From UBA5859 sp041940025 (GTDB taxonomy: Bacteria > Pseudomonadota > Gammaproteobacteria > UBA5859): a stretch of DNA of 64,000 nucleotides. Position numbers and translations under genes: made by a program. Every line of letters begins with the position of its first letter. The first letter of the stretch is position 1. Below are positions 9,390-17,515 of this stretch, one piece after another. The notes beneath the pieces are model-generated. The model did no database searches. It worked only from the letters and a program-made list of their open reading frames with translations, and was not told where the DNA came from. The stretch spans positions 248,001-312,000 of the forward strand of contig JBGTSY010000001.1 in the NCBI GenBank assembly GCA_041940025.1, in the 5' to 3' direction.

Positions 9390-9417
9390 ACGGGGCCAAT
9401 ATAGGGCCCGTTTTTTT
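9390..9417 (+). terminator. Rho-independent terminator after the porin gene
   Basis: The stem ACGGGGCC / GGGCCCGT (one mismatch, AATATA-type loop) is followed by seven T residues at 9411-9417. It sits 25 bases after the porin stop. Confidence 0.85.
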
Positions 9418-9441
9418 GATATATTTTTAATCATACTGTTA

Positions 9442-9454
9442 GAGAGAGTCTCTC
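9442..9454 (+). promoter_or_regulatory. Palindrome over the ribosome-binding region of the HIT gene
   Basis: GAGAGA-G-TCTCTC is a perfect dyad. In RNA it could form a five-pair stem that masks the purine-rich Shine-Dalgarno-like GAGAG six bases before the ATG at 9460. It could also be a protein-binding site. Confidence 0.4.
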
Positions 9455-9459
9455 ATTAT

Positions 9460-9909
9460 ATGACACCTCCACAACAAATTATTTTTGAAAATGAACTGTT
9501 TCTCTTGGAACAAGCTGATTTTTGTCCCCTGCCTGGATATTTAACTCTAAAATTGAAAAATGATGTATATTCTATGTCTGAACTGAACCCTTCGGACAGC
9601 CAACACCTAGGTCAAGTGTTAGCGCTGGCCACCGAAGCCATAGAAAGAATCGTCTTAGCCAAGCGGGTCTATTGTTTATCTTTTTGTGAGTTGGAACCAA
9701 AATTACATTTTCACTTATTTCCACGGACGGAGACACTCGCTACGCTCTATGCCACAGATAACCATTCCGACACAGCTGATCTTAATGGTGCGCTATTATT
9801 TGAATGGACACGTACACGATTTAAACAGGGGGATAGGCTTCCACGAGAATTTTTCAACCTGGAACAGACCTGTCATCAACTCAAACAGTATATGGAAGAA
9901 AACACATAA
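9460..9909 (+). CDS. HIT (histidine triad) family protein
   Basis: The 149-residue protein fits the HIT superfamily of nucleotide hydrolases and transferases: a central beta sheet region, the CELEPKLHFHLFPR motif at residues 76-89, and a short C-terminal helix. The HxHxH triad reads K81-x-H83-x-H85, so the first histidine is replaced by lysine while the central (nucleophile) and third histidines remain. The surrounding HLFPR is typical of dinucleoside polyphosphate hydrolase-like HIT proteins. The pldA gene starts 11 bases after its stop, so they are probably cotranscribed. Exact substrate unknown. Confidence 0.75.
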   Translation: MTPPQQIIFENELFLLEQADFCPLPGYLTLKLKNDVYSMSELNPSDSQHLGQVLALATEAIERIVLAKRVYCLSFCELEPKLHFHLFPRTETLATLYATDNHSDTADLNGALLFEWTRTRFKQGDRLPREFFNLEQTCHQLKQYMEENT

Positions 9910-9920
9910 TTGATCGCGAT

Positions 9921-10805
9921 ATGCATGATCTTGTACTAAATAAGGCACTATCAACATTGAACTTAAAATCGTCAATGGTACTGCTATGGATTTCGCTCAG
10001 CTTGTTTCCTACTTTAATCCAAAGCAATGAAAGCCCCGTCGATGTCACACCCAATTTACCAGAATACAGCACTGACTCTACAAACGCACCGGTTCAGGAA
10101 GCCGCCCTCTCTGTTAACGAGCCCATCTATTTTGTAGTCGGAGGAAAAAACAAAATAAAGGCCCGGCTACAATACAGTTTCAAATATAAAATTTTTGATG
10201 AGGAGGGACTGGTTGTACAACGGGCCCCTTGGTTGAGAGGCTTACATCTTGCCTATACACAGACCTCCCTATGGAATATCAGTAAAACTTCTGCGCCTTT
10301 TGAAGATTCCAGTTATCGTCCAAGTCTATTTTGGGATCTGTTCTCCAATGAAAGTGTCTACTTTCCTAGTTTCATTCGCACCGGATACGAACACGAATCC
10401 AATGGTCAAGCGGGATTGGCCTCTAGAAGTATCGATACCCTGTTTGCCTGGCTATTTTGGGATGGCCAGATTGGCGACTATCAATACATCATCGCACCAA
10501 AAGTATACGGCTATGTCGCCAAGGGTGGCGAGAATAAAGACATTGATAAATTTCGTGGATATGTGGATCTCTATTTGAGGTTTGGTAACGAAGAGGGTTT
10601 ATTGTTAACCTCCACCATACGCGCACCATCCCGAAATCGAATGATGATTATCACCGATCTATCGTATCCCGTTAGAGATAAAATATTTGCCAGAACTGGC
10701 GGTTACCTCTATGTGCAAATTCTACAAGGCTATGGTGAAAGCTTATTGTCTTACAATAAAAAGGCAGACACCAAGATTCGAATTGGCATGGCTATCGTGC
10801 GTTGA
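9921..10805 (+). CDS. pldA: Outer-membrane phospholipase A (OMPLA-like)
   Basis: The 294-residue protein has a hydrophobic N-terminal signal (about residues 17-33), a variable linker, then a 12-strand-type barrel region. The OMPLA signature YEHESNGQ carries His158 and Ser160, corresponding to His142 and Ser144 of the E. coli enzyme, and SRS follows at 168-170. The third catalytic position, Asn156 in E. coli, is Asp172 here (codon 10434-10436). The family hydrolyses phospholipids in the outer leaflet of the outer membrane and is activated by calcium-dependent dimerisation. It ends 7 bases from the convergent globin gene. Confidence 0.82.
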   Translation: MHDLVLNKALSTLNLKSSMVLLWISLSLFPTLIQSNESPVDVTPNLPEYSTDSTNAPVQEAALSVNEPIYFVVGGKNKIKARLQYSFKYKIFDEEGLVVQRAPWLRGLHLAYTQTSLWNISKTSAPFEDSSYRPSLFWDLFSNESVYFPSFIRTGYEHESNGQAGLASRSIDTLFAWLFWDGQIGDYQYIIAPKVYGYVAKGGENKDIDKFRGYVDLYLRFGNEEGLLLTSTIRAPSRNRMMIITDLSYPVRDKIFARTGGYLYVQILQGYGESLLSYNKKADTKIRIGMAIVR

Positions 10806-10812
10806 TCTCTTT

Positions 10813-11172
10813 TTAAACCCCCATGATCTGGCTTCTAAAACTATACAGAATATATAGCACCTCTTCTTGCTCCTTTTGACCCACATTATTTTTTTGCAAT
10901 GCATCCAATGCATCATCCAGTGCAGCAATAAATTCCTGGGCGGAGACATTCATTCCTTTGTGGGTAGAGATCATGTCTTTCCCCTTGTATACATCTGGCC
11001 CGCCTGTCCCTGAGATAAAGAAGGTTGCCGCACCTTTTTTCAGATCGTCCACGTTTTTATCAGCAAATCGGACACCTATGAGCGGATTCGCCAGATGGTT
11101 ATCTACCAAAGTAGCTGCAATTTTCGTGATCCCTTCGGTACCGCCCAGGCGTTCGTAAAGTGACTGAATCAT
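10813..11172 (-). CDS. Group 1 truncated hemoglobin
   Basis: The 119-residue protein matches the TrHbN (group I truncated globin) family: the N-terminal SLYERLGGTEGI motif, the glycine motif GTGGPDVYKGKDM, and the proximal haem ligand His71 in STHKGM. Such proteins bind oxygen or nitric oxide in the cytoplasm and often act in NO or oxidative stress protection. A strong AGGAG Shine-Dalgarno lies 6 bases before the ATG. It is divergent from an HxlR-type regulator across 143 bases, a layout that often marks a regulator and its target (inference). Confidence 0.9.
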   Translation of the reverse strand: MIQSLYERLGGTEGITKIAATLVDNHLANPLIGVRFADKNVDDLKKGAATFFISGTGGPDVYKGKDMISTHKGMNVSAQEFIAALDDALDALQKNNVGQKEQEEVLYILYSFRSQIMGV

Positions 11173-11315
11173 GATTTTCTCCTACAATAATTTTTCACCC
11201 TCATCCAGGTGGTTTAATGACTAACGGGGTAACAACATAGCATTGGAATAGAGGGTCTAGAAGTACAGATTTTGTAGCTGGCCCGTTTCTATGGACAACA
11301 AAGGAACTTAAAAAT

Positions 11316-12014
11316 ATGAAAGGCTACGGTCAATTTTGCCCTCTTGCTCAAGCCACTCAAGTGCTTTGCGAACGCTGGACCTTATTAATCGTCAGAGAAT
11401 TACTCGCGGGTAGCACTCGATTTAACGAGATCCATAAAGGCGTTCCATTGATGTCACCCACCCTACTGTCCACTCGATTGAAGCAGTTACTGAAAGCCGA
11501 TATCGTCATGCTGGAAGGAAATAGAAACAATTATTCCTATCTTTTAACCGAGGCTGGGCTAGAACTTCGACCTATCGTTGAACTCATGGGAGCATGGGGA
11601 CATCGTTGGGTTCGCTCCAATCTAGATAAGGAAGATTTGGATGCCGGCTTACTCATGTGGGATATGCGCCGTTGTGTCGATCCGACACAGTTCTCTTGCG
11701 ATCGAGTCGTGGTTGAGTTTGAATACCCAGATGCACCACCTGGCGCACGAAGATGGTGGTTAATCTCCATGGAGGGAGAGGCAGATCTATGTCTAGACGA
11801 TCCTGGTTACGAAGTAGACGTCCTTATATGCAGCTCACTCAAGACTATGACAGAAATTTGGATTTGCGAGAAAAAATTCAACGACGCAGTGCAACAGGGG
11901 GAAATTGAGGTCTCAGGTGATCCGCAACTCGTGAAAACCCTGCAAGCTTGGTTATGTTCCAGTCCTCTATCCCGATTAGGTACGCTAGATCACTTGCCGC
12001 AATTAAACTGGTGA
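11316..12014 (+). CDS. HxlR-family transcriptional regulator with C-terminal domain
   Basis: The first ~100 residues of this 232-residue protein are a winged helix-turn-helix of the HxlR (MarR-like) type: FCPLAQATQVLCERWTLLIVREL, then STRFNEI and LLSTRLKQL, with the wing near YSYLLTEAG. The typical redox-position cysteine (Cys8) is present, with Cys18 nearby. Residues ~115-225 form an extra domain resembling the SCP2/sterol-carrier-like C-terminal extension found on some HxlR proteins. An AAGGA ribosome-binding site lies 10 bases before the ATG. It likely regulates the divergent globin gene or itself, which is inference. Confidence 0.82.
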   Translation: MKGYGQFCPLAQATQVLCERWTLLIVRELLAGSTRFNEIHKGVPLMSPTLLSTRLKQLLKADIVMLEGNRNNYSYLLTEAGLELRPIVELMGAWGHRWVRSNLDKEDLDAGLLMWDMRRCVDPTQFSCDRVVVEFEYPDAPPGARRWWLISMEGEADLCLDDPGYEVDVLICSSLKTMTEIWICEKKFNDAVQQGEIEVSGDPQLVKTLQAWLCSSPLSRLGTLDHLPQLNW

Positions 12015-12038
12015 CGATAGAGAAAGCAGATTATTGCC

Positions 12039-13511
12039 TTATCCAGCCCACACCGTGCGCCCTTCTGCCCATTGGCGTAGCTGCGCCATCTCCTCAGCCA
12101 TGACGATTGAGAGTGGACTGGTCTTTTGAATTTCTGAGATCAAATGATGCTGATCCAGCTGGCTCTGCTCTGCTGCAGCACTGTACAGTGCCGATACGAC
12201 CACCTGCTCGATTTCAGCGCCAGTAAAGCCCGCAGTTAGTTGAGCTAATTGGGATAAATCAACAGACCTGGGACAACAGTCCCGTTTATTTAAGTGGATC
12301 TCAAATATTGCCTCACGTATTTGTTGTTCTGGCAAATCGACAAAAAATATTTCATCCAGCCGGCCTTTGCGTACCAATTCTGGTGGCAGCTGCGATATGT
12401 CATTACTGGTGGCCACAATAAAGACCGGTTGAGTCCGCTCTGCCATCCAGGTAAGCAACGTTCCTAAAATACGTTGGGAGGTGCCATTATCTGTATCATT
12501 TTGACCGAGACCTTTTTCTATCTCGTCAATCCATAATACACAGGGTGCCATTAGTTCTGCCATTTTCAACGCTTCTCGCAGATTGCGTTCACTTTCCCCA
12601 AAAAACTTATTATATAAACAAGCAAAATCCAAACGTAGTAGCGGTAAAGACCAACTGCCAGCCACCGCTTTAGCAGCCAAACTTTTGCCGCCACCTTGCA
12701 CCCCCAAAAGCATCACGCCTTTGGGCATGTCTATCCTTGTCTGATCAGAAAAGAATGCTTCGCGCCTCAAATCCAACCACTTTTTTAAATGGGTGAGACC
12801 CGCTACTTCTGCGAAATTGGCCGTATCATATTCAAAAGATAATACCCCTTCCATATCCAATAGTTTAAATTTTGCTTTATTGATTTCTGGAATATCATTC
12901 TGAGTAATGGCGCCATCATCCGCGATCACGCCTCTTGCTAAACGGCGGGCATCTTCAAATGAGAGACCCAACAAGTTTTTAACCAGCAACTGCAATGTCT
13001 CTCTGTCTGTCTTAACTTTAGCACCCTTTGTATTGGACCATTTTTTTGCCTCATCGCGGACTATATTCAATAGTTGGGCTTCGCTAGGCAGTGCGATATC
13101 AAACACTGCACTTAGCCGTTTCAGTTCTGGGGGGATTTCAAATTCATGGCTTAAAAATACCAAGGTATGTCCCAACTTTTTATACGCCAAAGCAATGTCT
13201 TTGACCAAGCGCACCAATTTGGGTTCATCTAAATAGGGATGAAAATCACATAACACGAACATGCTTGGAGTATGTGCAGACTTAATGTGTACTAAGATAG
13301 ATTCTGGATCAGTTAAATTCTGCATAGGTTCACTTCCAGAAACATCTGCACGCCATAGGCCATCGGTGACACTCCAGGCATTAACCGCAAGACCCACCTT
13401 GAAAGAGAGCCGAGTCATCATCTGCAATACCCGATTCTCTTCGTGGGACTCGATCACCACGATTGGGACATCGGATCCAATGATCAGTTCTAAATCCCGA
13501 AGTTCGTTCAC
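12039..13511 (-). CDS. Ycf46-like AAA family ATPase
   Basis: The 490-residue protein starts at GTG 13511 with GGAG 7 bases upstream. The N-terminal ~200 residues resemble a degenerate AAA fold (hydrophobic strands such as SMFVLCDFHPYL and LVFLSHEFEIP). The C-terminal half is an active AAA module: Walker A GVQGGGKS (270-277), Walker B VLWIDEIEK (about 325-333), sensor ATSN, and arginine fingers in RKGRLDEIFF (381-390). Architecture matches the Ycf46/AAA family found widely in cyanobacteria and proteobacteria, whose function is poorly defined. It is 65 bases after the acyltransferase gene on the same strand and ends 24 bases from the convergent HxlR gene. Confidence 0.85.
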   Translation of the reverse strand: MNELRDLELIIGSDVPIVVIESHEENRVLQMMTRLSFKVGLAVNAWSVTDGLWRADVSGSEPMQNLTDPESILVHIKSAHTPSMFVLCDFHPYLDEPKLVRLVKDIALAYKKLGHTLVFLSHEFEIPPELKRLSAVFDIALPSEAQLLNIVRDEAKKWSNTKGAKVKTDRETLQLLVKNLLGLSFEDARRLARGVIADDGAITQNDIPEINKAKFKLLDMEGVLSFEYDTANFAEVAGLTHLKKWLDLRREAFFSDQTRIDMPKGVMLLGVQGGGKSLAAKAVAGSWSLPLLRLDFACLYNKFFGESERNLREALKMAELMAPCVLWIDEIEKGLGQNDTDNGTSQRILGTLLTWMAERTQPVFIVATSNDISQLPPELVRKGRLDEIFFVDLPEQQIREAIFEIHLNKRDCCPRSVDLSQLAQLTAGFTGAEIEQVVVSALYSAAAEQSQLDQHHLISEIQKTSPLSIVMAEEMAQLRQWAEGRTVWAG

Positions 13512-13576
13512 CGAGGCGCTCCTTTTCTTACTCTACTAATTAAGCGGCCGAAAAGAACGAATTTTGATTCTGAGAA

Positions 13577-14482
13577 TTATGACTTTTTATACACTTTGAG
13601 TAAGCGACCTGGGCGAGACGCAAATCGTTTGTAACTCCACAGATATTGTTCAGGAGTGGGGTGGATAACGGCTTCAAGAGATTGATTTAAGCATGCAATA
13701 GAATCCGTCAAATCATCGCTATATATTGACTTTGATATGGGTCTTATTTCTATTCTGAAACCGCGCGCGGCAACATCTCTACGCACCGCTAATAACAATG
13801 TCGGTGCGCCGCTCACGTGTGCCAATCTAGAATAGAGCTTGGTGCAATATGCCGGCTCATTAAAAAAATCCACCAGCTCGCCAGTGCCTTTAGGCGGTAC
13901 TTGATCCGGTAAGATAATCACCGGCGATCCTGCTTTTAATGCTTTAAACAAGCCCGTCACGCCCCGTTGATCTGTGGCAAAAAGCCGTAAACCCGCCCGC
14001 TGCCTCACCGACTTAATCTTCTCATCCAAAATCGCAATACGCCCAGGTTTATACAACCCCACTAAACCAGGAAATTGAGCGCAATAGAGTGCAGCTAATT
14101 CCCAGGCACCCAGATGGGGTAACGCCAGCAACACGCCTTGTTTTTTCGCTAAGGCCTCAGTCAGATTTTCCTCACCCACAACCTCAATTACCCTATCCAG
14201 TAACTTGCTCCGGGGCTGCGACCAAATAGATAAAGTTTCAAACAGCAGACGACCATCCTCAATTAAGCTCTTTTTGAGTAATTGACGTTGAGCTTGCCGT
14301 GATAATTTTGGAAAGCAGAGGCCAATATTGATTCGTGTCACTCGCCTAGATTCAGTGGGTAGGCAATATAATACCCATCCGAGCAAGACACCGAATTTCC
14401 AAAGGATAACGATAGGCAGGCGTCCCACCCACATGGCACCACTCCAGCCGATAGTTAGAAAGAGATTTTTCATGCACAGCAT
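13577..14482 (-). CDS. Lipid A biosynthesis acyltransferase (LpxL/LpxM family)
   Basis: This family adds secondary acyl chains to lipid A at the inner membrane. The 301-residue protein has an N-terminal membrane anchor (about residues 8-42) and the catalytic HX4E motif, His123-LGAW-Glu128. The PDQVPPKGTG segment near residue 190 is also typical of this family. ATG 14482 has AGGA 8 bases upstream; a second ATG at 14473 is possible. Whether the acyl donor is lauroyl, myristoyl or other cannot be told. It is divergent from typA across 107 bases. Confidence 0.9.
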   Translation of the reverse strand: MLCMKNLFLTIGWSGAMWVGRLPIVILWKFGVLLGWVLYCLPTESRRVTRINIGLCFPKLSRQAQRQLLKKSLIEDGRLLFETLSIWSQPRSKLLDRVIEVVGEENLTEALAKKQGVLLALPHLGAWELAALYCAQFPGLVGLYKPGRIAILDEKIKSVRQRAGLRLFATDQRGVTGLFKALKAGSPVIILPDQVPPKGTGELVDFFNEPAYCTKLYSRLAHVSGAPTLLLAVRRDVAARGFRIEIRPISKSIYSDDLTDSIACLNQSLEAVIHPTPEQYLWSYKRFASRPGRLLKVYKKS

Positions 14483-14545
14483 CTTAACTATCCTGGCTAA
14501 AATGTCATCTGCACATTTAATTCACCTATATTCAATTCTCTTCCG

Positions 14546-14551
14546 TATAAT
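14546..14551 (+). promoter_or_regulatory. Predicted -10 box for typA
   Basis: A perfect TATAAT lies 38 bases upstream of the typA ATG in the divergent region; no good -35 hexamer is found at the standard distance. Confidence 0.45.
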
Positions 14552-14589
14552 AGGCGACCTTTTTTGTCTTCCTGCTGTAGATCTTTGTT

Positions 14590-16407
14590 ATGTCAGAGAA
14601 TATCCGAAATATTGCCATCATTGCCCACGTTGACCACGGTAAAACCACCTTGGTGGATCAACTGCTCCAGCAATCTGGCACCTTACAGAACCGCAGCCAG
14701 CCCCAAGAACGCATGATGGACTCTGGTGACTTAGAGAAGGAGCGCGGCATCACCATCCTGGCGAAAAACACGGCAGTACAATGGGGAGACTATCGAATTA
14801 ACCTAGTGGATACGCCCGGCCATGCCGACTTCGGTGGGGAGGTGGAGCGTATTTTGTCAATGGTGGACTCTGTGTTGCTGTTAGTGGATGCAGTGGAAGG
14901 TCCGATGCCGCAAACACGTTTTGTGTCTCAAAAAGCTTTCGCGCTTGGATTAAACCCCATTGTAGTCATTAATAAAATGGATCGAGACGGTGCCAGGCCA
15001 AATTGGGTATTGGATGCCACCTTCGATCTATTCGATAGTCTTGGCGCCAACGAAGAACAGCTGGATTTTCCGGTCATTTATGCCTCGGGTGTACAGGGTA
15101 AAGCGGGAAGAACGGTAGAGGCATTAGAGGACAATCTCGATTGCTTGTTCAAAACCATCGTCGAACAGGTACCACCACCCCGAGTCAGTCAGGACGGTCC
15201 CCTGCAATTACAGGTGAGCGCTTTGGATTACTCTAATTATTTGGGGGTCATTGGGATTGGCCGTCTCCACCGCGGCCAAGTCAGGCAAAATCAATCCATC
15301 CGCCTAATCGACAGAGAGGGTAGGGAGCGCAGCGGACGTATTCTGAAACTCTTTGATTTTATGGGCTTGGAGAGACGTGAAATCACCCAAGCGAGCGCAG
15401 GAGATATAGTCGCTTTTTGTGGTATCGATGAACTGCGCATCTCCGATACCCTCTGCGATCCGAAACAGGTTGAGGCCCTTCCACCACTCTCAGTGGATGA
15501 ACCCACAGTGAGCATGAGTTTCCAAGTCAATACGTCTCCATTCGCCGGTCGAGATGGCAAATTTGTCACCTCAAGAAAGCTACAGGAAAGGTTGGAGCAA
15601 GAGTTATTACACAATGTGGCGCTGCGCGTGTCACCCACTGAAGATCCGGATAAATTTAAAGTATCCGGGCGTGGCGAATTACATTTATCAATCTTAATTG
15701 AAACTCTGCGGCGGGAAGGCTACGAATTAGCCATCTCACGTCCTGAAGTGATTGACAAACAAGAAGGAGAACAGACGCTAGAACCATTCGAAATCCTCAC
15801 TCTGGATGTAGAGCAAAGCCATCAAGGCGCAGTGATCGAACGCCTCGGAATACGCCAGGGGCAACTGAAAGCGATGCAGAATAATCCCGATGGCCGCGTT
15901 CGTCTTGACTATATGATACCCTCCCGTGGACTCATAGGATTTCGTTCTGAGTTCTTAACGATTACCTCTGGGACAGGTATCATGCATCATCAGTTCGATC
16001 ATTATGGGGTCAAACAGAAAGGTCGAATTGCGCCACGACAAAACGGCGTACTTATCGCCAACGGAATGGGGAAGTGCCTGGGATATGCTCTGTTTAACTT
16101 ACAAAACCGCGGGCGCCTATTTGTCTCACCGGGGGATGAGGTGTATGAAGGCATGTTAGTGGGGATCCACTCAAGAAGTAACGATCTTGACGTCAACCCC
16201 TTAAAAGCGAAACAGCTAACCAACATACGTGCATCGGGCTCTGACGAAAATATTTTGCTGGAACCGCCAATTAAAATGAGCCTAGAGCAAGCGATTGAGT
16301 TTATCGAAGACGATGAGTTGGTGGAGGTGACACCGAATGCCATTCGCTTGAGGAAAAAACTATTGACCCTACAAGAACGAAAAAGGGCTTCACGATTTGA
16401 TAAGTAG
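14590..16407 (+). CDS. typA: Ribosome-associated translational GTPase TypA/BipA
   Basis: TypA is a translation-factor-like GTPase that binds 70S ribosomes and aids 50S assembly and stress adaptation. The 605-residue length matches the family. G motifs are intact: AHVDHGKTT (G1), DTPGHADF (G3) and NKMD (G4). EF-G-like domains III and V and the unique C-terminal domain follow (for example PSRGLIGFRSEF and NALRLRKK-like end). The next gene, fbaB, starts 40 bases downstream and may be cotranscribed. Confidence 0.97.
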   Translation: MSENIRNIAIIAHVDHGKTTLVDQLLQQSGTLQNRSQPQERMMDSGDLEKERGITILAKNTAVQWGDYRINLVDTPGHADFGGEVERILSMVDSVLLLVDAVEGPMPQTRFVSQKAFALGLNPIVVINKMDRDGARPNWVLDATFDLFDSLGANEEQLDFPVIYASGVQGKAGRTVEALEDNLDCLFKTIVEQVPPPRVSQDGPLQLQVSALDYSNYLGVIGIGRLHRGQVRQNQSIRLIDREGRERSGRILKLFDFMGLERREITQASAGDIVAFCGIDELRISDTLCDPKQVEALPPLSVDEPTVSMSFQVNTSPFAGRDGKFVTSRKLQERLEQELLHNVALRVSPTEDPDKFKVSGRGELHLSILIETLRREGYELAISRPEVIDKQEGEQTLEPFEILTLDVEQSHQGAVIERLGIRQGQLKAMQNNPDGRVRLDYMIPSRGLIGFRSEFLTITSGTGIMHHQFDHYGVKQKGRIAPRQNGVLIANGMGKCLGYALFNLQNRGRLFVSPGDEVYEGMLVGIHSRSNDLDVNPLKAKQLTNIRASGSDENILLEPPIKMSLEQAIEFIEDDELVEVTPNAIRLRKKLLTLQERKRASRFDK

Positions 16408-16447
16408 TCGGATTAAACTGATAGATTACTATTGATAGGGAATAGAA

Positions 16448-17500
16448 ATGATAGAAAACATTCGCCAACTATTAGCAGAAGATGAGGAATATTTACTCGA
16501 CCACGAGTGCCAAACTGTGCCCAAGTCTGCACTGCACCTACCAGGCTCAGATACCATCGAGCGTCTGTACGCACCCAGCGACAGAAACATTCCCACCCTA
16601 AACAGTTTAGCCAGATTACTCAATCATGGCAGATTAGGTGGCACCGGATTTGTTTCTATATTACCTGTGGATCAGGGAATCGAACACAGTGCGGGCGCAT
16701 CATTTGCGCCTAATCCGGAATATTTTGATCCAGAAAATATTGTGAAACTGGCCATTGAAGGAGGATGTAATGCCGTTGCCTCCACCTTGGGTGTGCTAGG
16801 AGCAGTTGCGCGTCGCTATGCGCATCAAATTCCATTTATTGTAAAATTAAATCACAATCAATTACTCACGTATCCCAATCAGTTTGATCAGATCCTTTTC
16901 GCACAAGTGCAGCAGGCATGGGATATGGGTGCCACCGCTGTTGGGGCCACTATCTATTTCGGTTCAGAGGAGTCCAATCGGCAAATTCAAGAAGTGTCGA
17001 GCGCCTTTAGTCTTGCCCACGAACTGGGGATGGCCACCATTCTTTGGTGTTATTTGCGCAATAGCGAATTTAAACAGGATGCGGTGGACTACCACACAGC
17101 GGCAGATCTCACCGGCCAAGCCAATCACTTGGGGGTCACCATTGAAGCGGACATTATCAAACAAAAATTACCTGAATCTAATGGCGGCTTCAATGCAATA
17201 AAATTTGGCAAAACACACGAGAAAGTCTATTCACAACTCACAAGTGATCATCCCATTGATCTGACTCGCTACCAAGTGGTGAACAATTACATGGGTCGTG
17301 CAGGACTCATTAACTCCGGCGGCGCTTCTGGAGACAATGACTTAGCGCAAGCAGTACGTACCGCAGTGATAAACAAGAGAGCCGGAGGCATGGGTTTAAT
17401 TTCCGGACGCAAAGCGTTTCAAAAACCGATGAAACAAGGCGTTGAGTTGCTACAGGCCATCCAGGATGTCTATCTCTGTCCAGAGGTGACCGTGGCGTAG
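16448..17500 (+). CDS. fbaB: Class I fructose-bisphosphate aldolase (FbaB/DhnA type)
   Basis: The protein has 350 residues, the same length as E. coli FbaB, and carries family segments such as SILPVDQGIEHSAGASF, VKLNHNQLL, GATIYFGSEES and AIKFGKTHEKV. It reversibly cleaves fructose 1,6-bisphosphate by a Schiff-base mechanism in the cytoplasm. A GGGA ribosome-binding site lies 8 bases before the ATG. It ends 15 bases from the convergent VWA gene. It is the only aldolase in this window; whether a class II enzyme exists elsewhere is unknown. Confidence 0.92.
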   Translation: MIENIRQLLAEDEEYLLDHECQTVPKSALHLPGSDTIERLYAPSDRNIPTLNSLARLLNHGRLGGTGFVSILPVDQGIEHSAGASFAPNPEYFDPENIVKLAIEGGCNAVASTLGVLGAVARRYAHQIPFIVKLNHNQLLTYPNQFDQILFAQVQQAWDMGATAVGATIYFGSEESNRQIQEVSSAFSLAHELGMATILWCYLRNSEFKQDAVDYHTAADLTGQANHLGVTIEADIIKQKLPESNGGFNAIKFGKTHEKVYSQLTSDHPIDLTRYQVVNNYMGRAGLINSGGASGDNDLAQAVRTAVINKRAGGMGLISGRKAFQKPMKQGVELLQAIQDVYLCPEVTVA

Positions 17501-17515
17501 GGTTAAAATTATACC

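Noticed and set aside
13587..13595. TTATACACT as a DnaA box
   Set aside because: A single site with one mismatch, inside the acyltransferase coding sequence; no cluster or AT-rich unwinding element nearby.
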